Assembly (NCBI GenBank): GCA_021161545.1
Contig: JAGHAJ010000051.1
Coordinates: 1 to 7,791, forward strand
Direction: 5' to 3'
DNA: 7,791 nt
DNA from: Synergistota bacterium
GTDB taxonomy: Bacteria; Synergistota; JAGHAJ01
Position numbers and translations under genes: made by a program. The notes under the pieces were generated by a model. The model was not told the DNA's origin. It ran no database searches and saw only the letters and a list, made by a program, of their open reading frames with translations. Positions within the stretch are counted from its first letter, which is position 1. Every line of letters starts with the position of its first letter. Positions 1 through 5,687 of the stretch are shown here, one piece after another.

Positions 1-487
1 ACCCCTCCTCACTAACAGCAGCCTTTTCCTCTTCCACAACTTCTGGTTCTCCAGCATCCTCCCCTGCTCTTAATCTCTCCAGTTTCTGCCATGCCTTGAC
101 AACACCAAATATTATTGCCTCTGGACGCGCAGGGCATCCAGGAACATATACATCTACCGGTATAATATTATCCATAGGACCAACCATATTGTAAGAATGA
201 TAAAACACTCCTCCTGTAGCTGCACAATTCCCAACGGCAACAACAACCTTTGGTTCAGGAACCTGCTCATAAACCCTTTTTACATAATCAACCATATTCC
301 TGTTCACTCCACCAGTAACAAGGAGCACATCTGCATGTCTCGGCGTGCCCACGAGTTTTATACCAAATCTCTCAACATCATATCTCGGCGTCAGGATAGA
401 GACTATCTCTATGTCGCATCCATTGCAAGAGGCCCCATTTATGTGAAATACCCATAAAGATCTATCGAAACTCTTTCTTAGCATCAT
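1..487 (-). CDS. mbhJ: MbhJ-like [NiFe] hydrogenase small subunit (NuoB family), 3' end cut off
   Basis: This is the electron-transferring small subunit of a membrane-bound group 4 hydrogenase-type complex, homologous to NuoB of complex I. It holds the [4Fe-4S] cluster nearest the active site and sits on the cytoplasmic face. About 162 codons are visible. Four cysteines lie where the family binds the cluster: the CNGCD motif (C21, C24), GNCAATGG (C88) and PGCP (C118). The stretch SFDRSLWVFHINGASCNGCD is typical of group 4 small subunits. The frame opens with two ATG codons (487 and 484). AGGAGGT at 492-498 lies 4 bases before the first and 7 before the second, so either may be used. The gene follows mbhI by 9 bases, as in archaeal mbh operons. 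After about residue 140 the sequence becomes strongly acidic (Glu-rich), and the frame is still open at base 1, so it is unclear whether this is a tail or a linker to a NuoC-like domain. The family call is firm; hydrogenase activity is an inference. Confidence 0.93.
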   Translation of the reverse strand, partial: MMLRKSFDRSLWVFHINGASCNGCDIEIVSILTPRYDVERFGIKLVGTPRHADVLLVTGGVNRNMVDYVKRVYEQVPEPKVVVAVGNCAATGGVFYHSYNMVGPMDNIIPVDVYVPGCPARPEAIIFGVVKAWQKLERLRAGEDAGEPEVVEEEKAAVSEEG

Positions 488-496
488 CTATACCTC

Positions 497-832
497 CTAA
501 GCAGTAATAAAGGCAATAAATGTTATTACCATAACTGCCATAAACCATACCACATAGTCATTTATAATCCCTGTATGGCACCTATCTAAGAACCTGTAAT
601 AGCCACTCATGGCCTTTGTGAAACCCCAATATATGTTACTTGCCTTGACTTGCATTGCATCTTTGTTCACTTCATCCCAACCAGAAAGAAACGGCTTCAC
701 TTTATCAGGCGAATATTTTGCTTTAACCTCGCTACCAAAGAAGCTATACACAAATATAGCTACTATCACAAAGCTTGCTAACCACCATATTGGATTCCAA
801 AAGCCGCTACCAGTAAATATATACGTCCACAT
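497..832 (-). CDS. mbhI: MbhI-like small membrane subunit
   Basis: This 111-residue membrane protein occupies the slot between the MrpD-like pump and the iron-sulfur small subunit, as MbhI does in archaeal membrane-bound hydrogenase. In that complex MbhI corresponds to the C-terminal part of complex I NuoL, with a helix running along the membrane that ties the antiporter part to the rest. Two hydrophobic segments are visible, at about residues 14-32 (NPIWWLASFVIVAIF) and 91-110, flanking a polar, partly amphipathic middle. The HTGIINDYVVW motif near residue 86 is the part I recognise best. Its ATG overlaps the TAA of the upstream gene by one base (TAATG), and GGAGGTG stands a few bases before it. 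Its TAG stop lies inside the ribosome binding site region of mbhJ, so the two are translationally linked. Presence of this gene is the main reason for calling the operon Mbh rather than Mbs/Mbx. The family is poorly conserved, so the call rests partly on position. Confidence 0.82.
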   Translation of the reverse strand: MWTYIFTGSGFWNPIWWLASFVIVAIFVYSFFGSEVKAKYSPDKVKPFLSGWDEVNKDAMQVKASNIYWGFTKAMSGYYRFLDRCHTGIINDYVVWFMAVMVITFIAFITA

Positions 833-2400
833 TACATACCACCTCCGATAACACTGCTAATATAACCCGTCTGGTTCGCCAAAGACACGGCTGCAGGACC
901 CGCAAGATATTTTACCACCATTCCAGGGAACAATCCAAACAGAATACATATTACAGCCATAATACCCATACCTATAACCATAGATTTTGGCACTTCTCGA
1001 ACATCTCTGGTCTTGGAAATCTCTGGACCGAGGAACGCACTGTGAAACACCTTTACAAACGAAGCCAGCGTGAGAATACTCACCACCATAGCAACAACAG
1101 AAAGCAATGGATTAAACTTATAAACAGACTCATATATCATAAGTTTGGAAGCAAATCCATTGAAAGGAGGTAATCCGGCAATAGCTGCAGCACCAATTAT
1201 GAAGTATATCGTGGTGTATTTCATCTTTCTTGCAAGTCCACCCATTTCATTCAGGTTAAATGTCCTTAATCTATAAAAAATAGCACCTGCTGTCAAAAAG
1301 AGCAGCCCCTTATACATTGCATGGTTCATTATGTGGAATATGCCCCCTGTCATTGCAGCCAAACCATAGGATCTTAATGCAACAGGATTATCCAAAACGG
1401 CCAATCCCACACCAACACCGAGCAACATGTAACCTGTCTGAGAGATAGCATGATACGCCATAAGTCTCTTTATATCCTTTTGCACTATCGCCATTGTAAC
1501 ACCTATAAACATGGAAAGCAAACCAAATATTATGAGCATCCATCCACCAAAGTGGTTGTTCATTGTAACACCAAACATGGAAAACATAACCCTAAACAAA
1601 CCATACAGGCTTGCTTGGCTCACGCTAACAAGTGTAGCCGTTACAGCTGCAGGCGCTCTACCATAAGCATCAGAGACCCACATGTGCATCGGCACAGCCC
1701 CAGCCTTCATTGCAAGCGAAACCATCAAAAGCACAAATGCTATCCTTTCAACAATCCCTATCCTCATATGTTTGGCTATGTATGCCATATTTAAAGCATC
1801 GTACCTACCATACAGAAATCCTATAGCCACCAAAACAAATATTGCTCCTATAGTACTAACTATCATGTACTTGAAGGACGCCTCAATCGATGCAGGATCT
1901 TCTCTTCTATAAGCTATCAACCCAAAAGAGGCTATAGAGGCTATCTCCAAAAACACAAAGAAGTTAAAGGCATCACCGGTGAGTTCCATACCAAGCATGC
2001 CCACTGCCATCAAGAGAAACAAAGAGTAGTACTTTCCAAGACCACCCTCTTCCTCTCTAACAAATGCCCAGGAGTATATAACCCCAACCATTGCTGCTAT
2101 ACTACCAGACAGTGCCATGAACGCACTCATATTGTCTATTTCAAGCATAATCCTAACAGGAAACTTAAAACCCGACGGCAGAGGCAAAAATGCAGACTTG
2201 GCACCAAAGACATACACAACAGGACCGCTTCCCCATATCTTGTGCAACACAATCAAAACCATCCACACAGAAAATGCAAGAGAAAGAACTGCAGCAGCAT
2301 TTCTCACACGGTAGTCTATTTTTTCAAGCAACGGAATCGCAAAAGAAACCAGTAGCGGAGCAGCTATTATAAGAATAGGTGCGTGTTCTGTCCAACTCAT
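832..2400 (-). CDS. mbhH: MbhH: MrpD/NuoM-like proton-translocating membrane subunit
   Basis: This 522-residue polytopic protein belongs to the proton_antipo_M family (MrpD/MnhD, NuoL/M/N) and is expected to carry ions across the membrane when the complex turns over. About 14 hydrophobic segments are visible, the usual number. Family landmarks include a glutamate in the fifth helix (E152, in FVFLEIASI), a lysine in AMKAGAVPMHMW (K232), the QKDIKRLMAYHAISQTGYM segment around residue 308 with H317, the HIMNHAMYKGLLF segment with K364, and GLPPFNGFASK with K419. The Glu and Lys residues are those thought to form the half-channels in this family. The ATG overlaps the TGA of the MrpC-like gene (ATGA), and AAGGAGG lies 9 bases before it. 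Only one such subunit precedes mbhI and mbhJ; archaeal Mbs/Mbx complexes carry two. It could equally be named MnhD/MrpD, but the absence of a long MrpA and the linked mbhJ point to Mbh. Confidence 0.95.
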   Translation of the reverse strand: MSWTEHAPILIIAAPLLVSFAIPLLEKIDYRVRNAAAVLSLAFSVWMVLIVLHKIWGSGPVVYVFGAKSAFLPLPSGFKFPVRIMLEIDNMSAFMALSGSIAAMVGVIYSWAFVREEEGGLGKYYSLFLLMAVGMLGMELTGDAFNFFVFLEIASIASFGLIAYRREDPASIEASFKYMIVSTIGAIFVLVAIGFLYGRYDALNMAYIAKHMRIGIVERIAFVLLMVSLAMKAGAVPMHMWVSDAYGRAPAAVTATLVSVSQASLYGLFRVMFSMFGVTMNNHFGGWMLIIFGLLSMFIGVTMAIVQKDIKRLMAYHAISQTGYMLLGVGVGLAVLDNPVALRSYGLAAMTGGIFHIMNHAMYKGLLFLTAGAIFYRLRTFNLNEMGGLARKMKYTTIYFIIGAAAIAGLPPFNGFASKLMIYESVYKFNPLLSVVAMVVSILTLASFVKVFHSAFLGPEISKTRDVREVPKSMVIGMGIMAVICILFGLFPGMVVKYLAGPAAVSLANQTGYISSVIGGGM

Positions 2401-2744
2401 CCTCTTAGCCTCCTTATCTCTCTTGTATCAAGGGTGCCATAGTGTCTATAAAGCATCACTATTAGAGATAGCATCAAAGCAGTAGTAGCAAGCCCTATAA
2501 CTATAGCCGTTAGAGTCAATGCCTGTGGGGTGGGTAACACCATGGACTTTCCCTGTGGAGCCATAGTGAAAATAGGTGCAACTCCTCCATTTCTATAGCC
2601 CAGAACTATGAGCAAGAGATTAGCACCACTCTCCAATATATCTATACCTATGGCTATCTTGATAAGGTTATGCTGAAACATAACAGCATATATGCCCAAA
2701 GCTATAAGAAATACTATAGTAACGTAGTGAATATCATAGAACAT
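2397..2744 (-). CDS. mbhG: MbhG: MrpC/MnhC-like subunit (NuoK family)
   Basis: This 115-residue membrane protein has three hydrophobic segments and is the NuoK/MrpC homologue of the antiporter module. Visible family motifs are GIDILESGANLLLIVLGY (residues 33-50), with the intramembrane glutamate E38, and PTPQALTLTAIVIGLA (71-86), which matches the highly conserved DPLPQALVLTAIVI stretch of MrpC except that the leading Asp-Pro is changed. In the antiporter module this subunit contacts MrpD and lines part of the ion path; that role is taken from the family. Its ATG overlaps the TGA of the upstream MrpB-like gene by one base (TGATG), with AGGAGGA about 8 bases upstream. Its own TGA overlaps the start of mbhH. 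The length is normal for the family. Confidence 0.94.
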   Translation of the reverse strand: MFYDIHYVTIVFLIALGIYAVMFQHNLIKIAIGIDILESGANLLLIVLGYRNGGVAPIFTMAPQGKSMVLPTPQALTLTAIVIGLATTALMLSLIVMLYRHYGTLDTREIRRLRG

Positions 2745-3256
2745 CAGACATCTTCCTCCTTTTCCTCATTATCCACCAAGCACCTACCTTCTCTAACCCT
2801 CTTCGTTCCATAGAACATAGCGAAAAGTATGAGACTTATACCTGCAAGGACCTCCATCCCTACCCCCATATTCATGAGAGGGATAACCCCTGCACTATTG
2901 AAAATACCAGGATTAATGCCTAAGGGAAGTTTATCTCCAAATAACCCACCTTTATTTGCAAGAAAGTTGAAGAAAAATGTTATTCCCAAGCATGCCCCTC
3001 CAAAAGCAAGTATAATAAAGGTAAGTAATCCTGCACTCTCAAAGACAGGAAGTCTTTCTTTTCCTACACACCTCTCTGCACCCCATCCACCATACGCTAC
3101 AATCAATAGTGCAACACCTGTAGCCATAACGGCTCCACCCTGAAAACCTCCCCCAGGGGTCAGATGTCCATGCACTATTACATATATACCAAAGACAAAC
3201 ACAAACCATCCTATAGATGCCGCTACAGTTCTAACTATCTTGGACATAGGCTTCAT
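2744..3256 (-). CDS. mbhF: MbhF: MrpB/MnhB-like antiporter subunit
   Basis: This 170-residue membrane protein is of the MnhB family. The signature GHLTPGGGFQGGAV sits at residues 30-43, at the start of the second of four hydrophobic segments, and is the strongest evidence. The protein ends in a charged tail of about 20 residues (TKRVREGR...EEKEEDV), presumably cytoplasmic. In Mrp antiporters and Mbh hydrogenases this subunit is part of the sodium/proton-translocating module; the exact ion cannot be read from the sequence. The chosen ATG overlaps the TGA of mbhE (ATGA), and GGGAGG lies 9 bases upstream. A second ATG, three codons in, would also be usable. The MnhB-specific loop between the second and fourth segments is rich in Gly and Pro (KGGLFGDKLPLGINPGIF). 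Confidence 0.93.
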   Translation of the reverse strand: MKPMSKIVRTVAASIGWFVFVFGIYVIVHGHLTPGGGFQGGAVMATGVALLIVAYGGWGAERCVGKERLPVFESAGLLTFIILAFGGACLGITFFFNFLANKGGLFGDKLPLGINPGIFNSAGVIPLMNMGVGMEVLAGISLILFAMFYGTKRVREGRCLVDNEEKEEDV

Positions 3257-3522
3257 TTTTTACCAGCCTCCCTGAAAATCATCACAACCCCTAAAACCGC
3301 TGTAAATAACACACTTGCTTCTCCAAGGGTATCAAAACCCCTGTAGTCAAAGACTATAGAGGTTACAACATTATTTGTAGCCGTCTCTTTCTGTGCATGA
3401 TTTATGAAATAGTCATCCATATCACTCTTCAGTGGAACACCATACTTATGCATAAAGCCCAGTCCCATAAGTAAAAAGGAAAACAGTAACAGCACTATTG
3501 CAATTTTTACCCCTAACTTCAT
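3253..3522 (-). CDS. mbhE: MbhE: small subunit matching the C-terminal end of MrpA
   Basis: This 89-residue protein has a hydrophobic N-terminal helix (about residues 5-24), a polar stretch, and a second membrane helix (about 68-84). The conserved motif is FDYRGFDTLGEASVLFTA at 58-75, with the RGFDTLGE core known from the C-terminal part of MrpA and from stand-alone MbhE proteins. In Mbh complexes this portion of MrpA is split off as separate small genes (D and E), as seen here, while the large MrpA pump domain is missing. The gene starts with ATG overlapping the TGA of mbhD (ATGA). GGAG and GAGG lie within 15 bases upstream. It ends overlapping mbhF by four bases. Its role is to complete the sodium-binding or scaffold part of the antiporter module, an inference from structures of the family. 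Confidence 0.88.
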   Translation of the reverse strand: MKLGVKIAIVLLLFSFLLMGLGFMHKYGVPLKSDMDDYFINHAQKETATNNVVTSIVFDYRGFDTLGEASVLFTAVLGVVMIFREAGKK

Positions 3523-3764
3523 TTTCCTCGCTCCTTTCTCATGCTGCTCATGGCCATAATGAATATTGCAGTGACCAAAGCTGCTCCTATTCCTGCTTCT
3601 GCAATAGCAACATCAGGTGCCTGCAATATGTAAAATTCCAATGCTAATACAAGACTCATAGCAGAAAGCGCAATAATGGATGCAAGCAAACTGTGGAAAT
3701 ACACAGCAAGGAAAGAAGATGCTATTATCAACAACAGTAAAATTACCTCTCCAAAGCTGACCAC
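3519..3764 (-). CDS. mbhD: MbhD: small DUF4040-type subunit (MrpA C-terminal homologue)
   Basis: This 81-residue, very hydrophobic protein has three predicted membrane segments (about 5-21, 24-44 and 57-73). The motif APDVAIAEAGIGA (49-61) is the hallmark of the DUF4040 region found in MrpA/MnhA C-termini and in MbhD; its Asp and Glu are membrane-embedded in the family. It starts with GTG, whose first base is also the last base of the TAG stop of mbhC. The purine-rich GAGAGGGGG lies about 9 bases upstream, so the non-ATG start is credible. No ATG in frame precedes it without entering the conserved helix. It stops inside the start of mbhE. It probably forms a continuous subdomain with MbhE, because the two are one polypeptide in MrpA. 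Confidence 0.88.
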   Translation of the reverse strand: MVSFGEVILLLLIIASSFLAVYFHSLLASIIALSAMSLVLALEFYILQAPDVAIAEAGIGAALVTAIFIMAMSSMRKERGK

Positions 3765-4138
3765 TATTTGGTGCCCCCTCTCTTTTTGGCTAAGTTATCG
3801 TTAAACAATTCATCTACAACGGCTCGCACCGGCATTATCTCACTCCTATGAGCAGCCCTCGCAATAGCATGCGCACTAACAGGATTGGTAATCAACACGA
3901 AGACAACAGCAACTATTGCATGGACTGCCAGTATCACATACTTGGGATTACCATCATAGTACCAGCGCACAAAACCATACACTATTACAGCAAGTGTTGT
4001 GAAAATAGAACCAAATGTTGTGGCTTTAGTCGCACCATGAAGCCTCGTATATACATCCGGGAATCTCAGGAGTGCAACAGAACCCAACGCATTAAAAGTA
4101 ACTCCTATTATAGCAGCTATCCAAATAATTGCCCCCAT
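3764..4138 (-). CDS. mbhC: MbhC: MrpG/MnhG-like antiporter subunit
   Basis: This 124-residue protein is of the MnhG/PhaG family. It has three membrane segments (about 3-23, 39-58 and 66-84) followed by a charged C-terminal tail. The family motif LRFPDVYTRLHGATKATTFG fills residues 24-43, and TNPVSAHAIARAAHR (84-98) matches the second conserved block. The product is an accessory subunit of the cation/proton antiporter module with no catalytic residues of its own known to me. The ATG lies 3 bases after the TGA of mbhB, with GAGAGGTG just upstream inside the end of mbhB. The last base of its stop codon overlaps the GTG start of mbhD. The C-terminal extension beyond about residue 100 (to KKRGGTK) is somewhat longer than the core domain, but within the usual range. 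Confidence 0.93.
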   Translation of the reverse strand: MGAIIWIAAIIGVTFNALGSVALLRFPDVYTRLHGATKATTFGSIFTTLAVIVYGFVRWYYDGNPKYVILAVHAIVAVVFVLITNPVSAHAIARAAHRSEIMPVRAVVDELFNDNLAKKRGGTK

Positions 4139-4141
4139 AAA

Positions 4142-4408
4142 TCACACCTCTCTCTCCAAGTACTTCGCGATAAACAACACCTCGATAAACGAAAGAGCCG
4201 CATACACAATAGCAACATCAATATAGATAACATCGTCATAAGCAGCCCCCAGGACCACCATAGCCGCTACCACCATAGTGTTTATAGTATCCAATGCAAC
4301 TACCCTGTCAGGCGCAGATGGCCCCCACAAAAGTCTCCATCCGGAAACAACTGCAAAGATAACAAGAGAAAAACCAACAACCATAAAAAAGTGTTCCCAT
4401 CCACTCAT
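4142..4408 (-). CDS. mbhB: MbhB: MrpF/MnhF-like antiporter subunit
   Basis: This 88-residue membrane protein has three hydrophobic helices and the MnhF motifs GPSAPDRVVALDTI (29-42) and YIDVAIVYAALSFIE (62-76). The acidic residues in these motifs (D34, D40, D64) are conserved in the family, and MrpF has been linked to sodium handling and bile-salt efflux in other bacteria. I chose the ATG at 4408 because it overlaps the TGA of the upstream gene (ATGA), and GAGGAGG lies 8 bases before it. An in-frame ATG at 4429 would add seven polar residues (MGEEDCR) but has no ribosome binding site. The gene is the second of the operon and is translated in close coupling with mbhA. Confidence 0.94.
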   Translation of the reverse strand: MSGWEHFFMVVGFSLVIFAVVSGWRLLWGPSAPDRVVALDTINTMVVAAMVVLGAAYDDVIYIDVAIVYAALSFIEVLFIAKYLEREV

Positions 4409-4911
4409 TCTGCAATCCTCCTCACCCATTCAGGAAAAGTTCCACAAATGTCCTCAATCTTTGCAGGTAACTCTTTTGCGTATATCCAATGTATGTAAAG
4501 CTCGTTTGTATCTTCATCGATATCTACCGTAAGCGTTCCAGGAGTGAGCGTTATAGAGTTAGCAAGCATAGTTATACCAAGATCTGTTTTAAGGTTTGGC
4601 GATATCTTCACTATAGCAGGGTTTATTTTACCCGTAAAAACTCTCATAGCCACATCAATATTAGCTTTCGCCATAGCAATAAAAAAAGGTCCAAAAGCAT
4701 AAATCAAAAACAAAACCCATCTAACAGGATTTAACATACGGTAGTTCTTATAATAACAAAACAATCTCCCACCAATAGCCGCCGCAATCACACCTGCAGC
4801 AATACCAAAACCTATTTCGGGTTTGCTCCAGTAACCAAGGGTGCTACCAGAAGGAAATGTCAAAACAAGATAAGCCAGGAAACCCACGATGGAAGTAAGT
4901 ATGAAGGGCAT
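4405..4911 (-). CDS. mbhA: MbhA: MrpE/MnhE-like antiporter subunit, first gene of the operon
   Basis: This 168-residue protein is of the MnhE family. It has three N-terminal membrane segments (about 2-19, 31-48 and 60-80) and a cytoplasmic C-terminal domain. Family signatures are INPAIVKISPNLKTDLG, followed by LANSITLTPGTLTVDI at about residues 110-127, the latter almost invariant in MrpE. The start at 4911 is set by AGGAGGT at 4918-4924, six bases upstream. An earlier in-frame ATG at 4941 would begin before that site and add ten residues (MIKLTLGGVE) with no site of its own. It is the promoter-proximal gene: the proposed transcription start lies about 40 bases upstream. MrpE-type subunits assist assembly and stability of the antiporter module. 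Confidence 0.94.
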   Translation of the reverse strand: MPFILTSIVGFLAYLVLTFPSGSTLGYWSKPEIGFGIAAGVIAAAIGGRLFCYYKNYRMLNPVRWVLFLIYAFGPFFIAMAKANIDVAMRVFTGKINPAIVKISPNLKTDLGITMLANSITLTPGTLTVDIDEDTNELYIHWIYAKELPAKIEDICGTFPEWVRRIAE

Positions 4912-4917
4912 TTCTAC

Positions 4918-4924
4918 ACCTCCT
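4918..4924 (-). promoter_or_regulatory. Ribosome binding site of mbhA
   Basis: On the minus strand this reads AGGAGGT, a full match to the anti-Shine-Dalgarno partner, six bases before the ATG at 4911. It decides the start against the in-frame ATG at 4941, which lies upstream of it. Confidence 0.85.
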
Positions 4925-4956
4925 AAAGTTAATTTTATCACAATTCAGCAGACAAT

Positions 4957-4985
4957 ATTATAGACCTATCTATCCAAAAAATCAA
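4957..4985 (-). promoter_or_regulatory. Sigma-70-type promoter of the mbh operon
   Basis: On the minus strand TTGATT (4980-4985) is followed after exactly 17 bases by TATAAT (4957-4962), a perfect -10 box. Transcription would start near 4950, giving a leader of about 40 bases with the ribosome binding site at its end. It is the only strong promoter-like element seen ahead of the ten overlapping genes, so the whole operon probably depends on it. Any activator or repressor is unknown; a short inverted repeat lies just upstream (4998-5012). Confidence 0.75.
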
Positions 4986-4997
4986 CAGCTAATACCC

Positions 4998-5012
4998 ATT
5001 TTTCACAAAAAT
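4998..5012. repeat. Short inverted repeat upstream of the mbh promoter
   Basis: The plus strand reads ATTTTT-CAC-AAAAAT, two perfect 6-base arms around 3 bases. Its nearest edge is 12 bases upstream of the -35 box at 4980-4985. It could be a regulator site or simply a chance product of AT-rich DNA. It is followed by the palindrome GCATGC (5014-5019). No known operator is recognised. Confidence 0.3.
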
Positions 5013-5098
5013 TGCATGCCTCATACACAAAATTTATAGAAAACAACTAAAAAATACTGACTACACAAAGGGTATCATCCAAAGTATCTTTTGCAATT

Positions 5099-5660
5099 TC
5101 ACAAATCAAGGAGCTCTATGAATCTTAACAACCACTGTGGATGTCCAGGCCATGCTTGGGCAGTTACGAGATTTCCATCTACTAAAGCTCCATCGATGCC
5201 AACATCTACCCAATCAGCTCCTGCACTTCTAACATCAGGAGCAACAGCAGGATAAGAGGTGCACTTTCTACCATTAAGTACACCTGCAGCAGCCAACACC
5301 TGAGGACCATGACATATAGCCGCAACAGGTTTATTCTGTTTAAAAAAGTCTTTCACAATCTCAATAACCTTAGAATTCAACCTTATATATTCCGGTGCCC
5401 TTCCTCCAGGTATCAAAAGTGCGTCATAGTCAGAGGGATTGACATCATCAAAGTCTGCATTCAATGTAAAGTTATGTCCCCCTTTCCAGAATAGGTTTGG
5501 TCACCTTCAAAGTCATGGATAGCTGTCCTGACGAAATCTCCCTTTTTCTTGCCAGGACATACCGCATCCACCTTACATCCAACCATCTGCAACGCCTGAA
5601 ATGACACCATAACCTCATAATCTTCCACATAATCTCCTACCAGAAACAATACTTTTTCAT
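5099..5660 (-). pseudogene. DJ-1/PfpI family protein, reading frame broken (at least one frameshift)
   Basis: This is a DJ-1/PfpI superfamily protein (class I glutamine amidotransferase-like fold). Relatives act as proteases, chaperones or glyoxalase/deglycase-like enzymes; the substrate here is unknown. The frame is split. The first part ([15 protein letters not shown] ... [14 protein letters not shown]) runs into TGA after the stop-shifted TLH, and the second part ([14 protein letters not shown] onward) continues one frame over. Adding one G to the five-G run at 5478-5482 restores [11 protein letters not shown], the expected family sequence. The start also looks damaged. AGGAGGT (5669-5675) stands 8 bases before an ATG at 5660, but that ATG is in frame only if the five-A run (5653-5657) gains one base, giving [10 protein letters not shown]. 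The in-frame GTG at 5670 overlaps the ribosome binding site itself. With both bases restored the protein has 187 residues, with the nucleophile elbow AICHGPQ (C117, H118) and E91, spaced as the Cys-His-Glu triad of PfpI. The family call is firm; whether this is a true pseudogene or sequence error is open. Confidence 0.88.
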
Positions 5661-5668
5661 GAAGATAC

Positions 5669-5675
5669 ACCTCCT
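5669..5675 (-). promoter_or_regulatory. Ribosome binding site of the DJ-1/PfpI gene
   Basis: AGGAGGT on the minus strand lies 8 bases before the ATG at 5660, an ideal spacing. The only in-frame start in the sequence as given, GTG at 5668-5670, overlaps this site and so cannot easily use it. This is the argument for a second missing base near the start of the gene. Confidence 0.7.
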
Positions 5676-5687
5676 AAGTATAAAAAA

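Larger units (their letters stand above)
1..4985 (-). other. mbhA-J operon (promoter-proximal part)
   Basis: Ten genes run in the same direction in the order A-B-C-D-E-F-G-H-I-J. Neighbours overlap by 1 or 4 bases (ATGA at A/B, D/E, E/F, G/H; TGATG at F/G; TAATG at H/I; one base at C/D) or are separated by 3 bases (B/C) and 9 bases (I/J). Such coupling suggests fixed subunit stoichiometry. The order is that of archaeal membrane-bound hydrogenase operons. The catalytic large subunit, the NuoC-like, NuoH-like and NuoI-like genes would follow beyond base 1. No internal promoter or terminator was seen. Confidence 0.85.

Noticed and set aside
3848-4498. A long plus-strand open frame of 216 codons.
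   Set aside because: It lies opposite mbhA-C, is rich in Cys, His, Asn and Ser with no domain, has no good ribosome binding site, and the minus-strand frames carry unmistakable MrpE/F/G motifs.
497-4911. A plain Mrp (Mnh) Na+/H+ antiporter operon.
   Set aside because: The large MrpA is missing, its C-terminal parts are separate small genes, and the operon continues into MbhI and a NuoB-like iron-sulfur subunit.
5013-5098. A terminator between the DJ-1/PfpI gene and the mbh promoter.
   Set aside because: Only weak stems such as AAAG-ATA-CTTT are visible, with no GC-rich hairpin joined to a T run; no terminator could be supported.
5099-5464. The second half of the DJ-1/PfpI gene as an independent 121-residue protein.
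   Set aside because: It would start from TTG in the middle of a conserved strand (FTLNADF) with no ribosome binding site; a single-base frameshift explains both halves.
5682-5687. Run of six T (minus strand) after the pilin stop, as a terminator.
   Set aside because: No stable hairpin precedes it, and the ribosome binding site of the next gene follows within a few bases.
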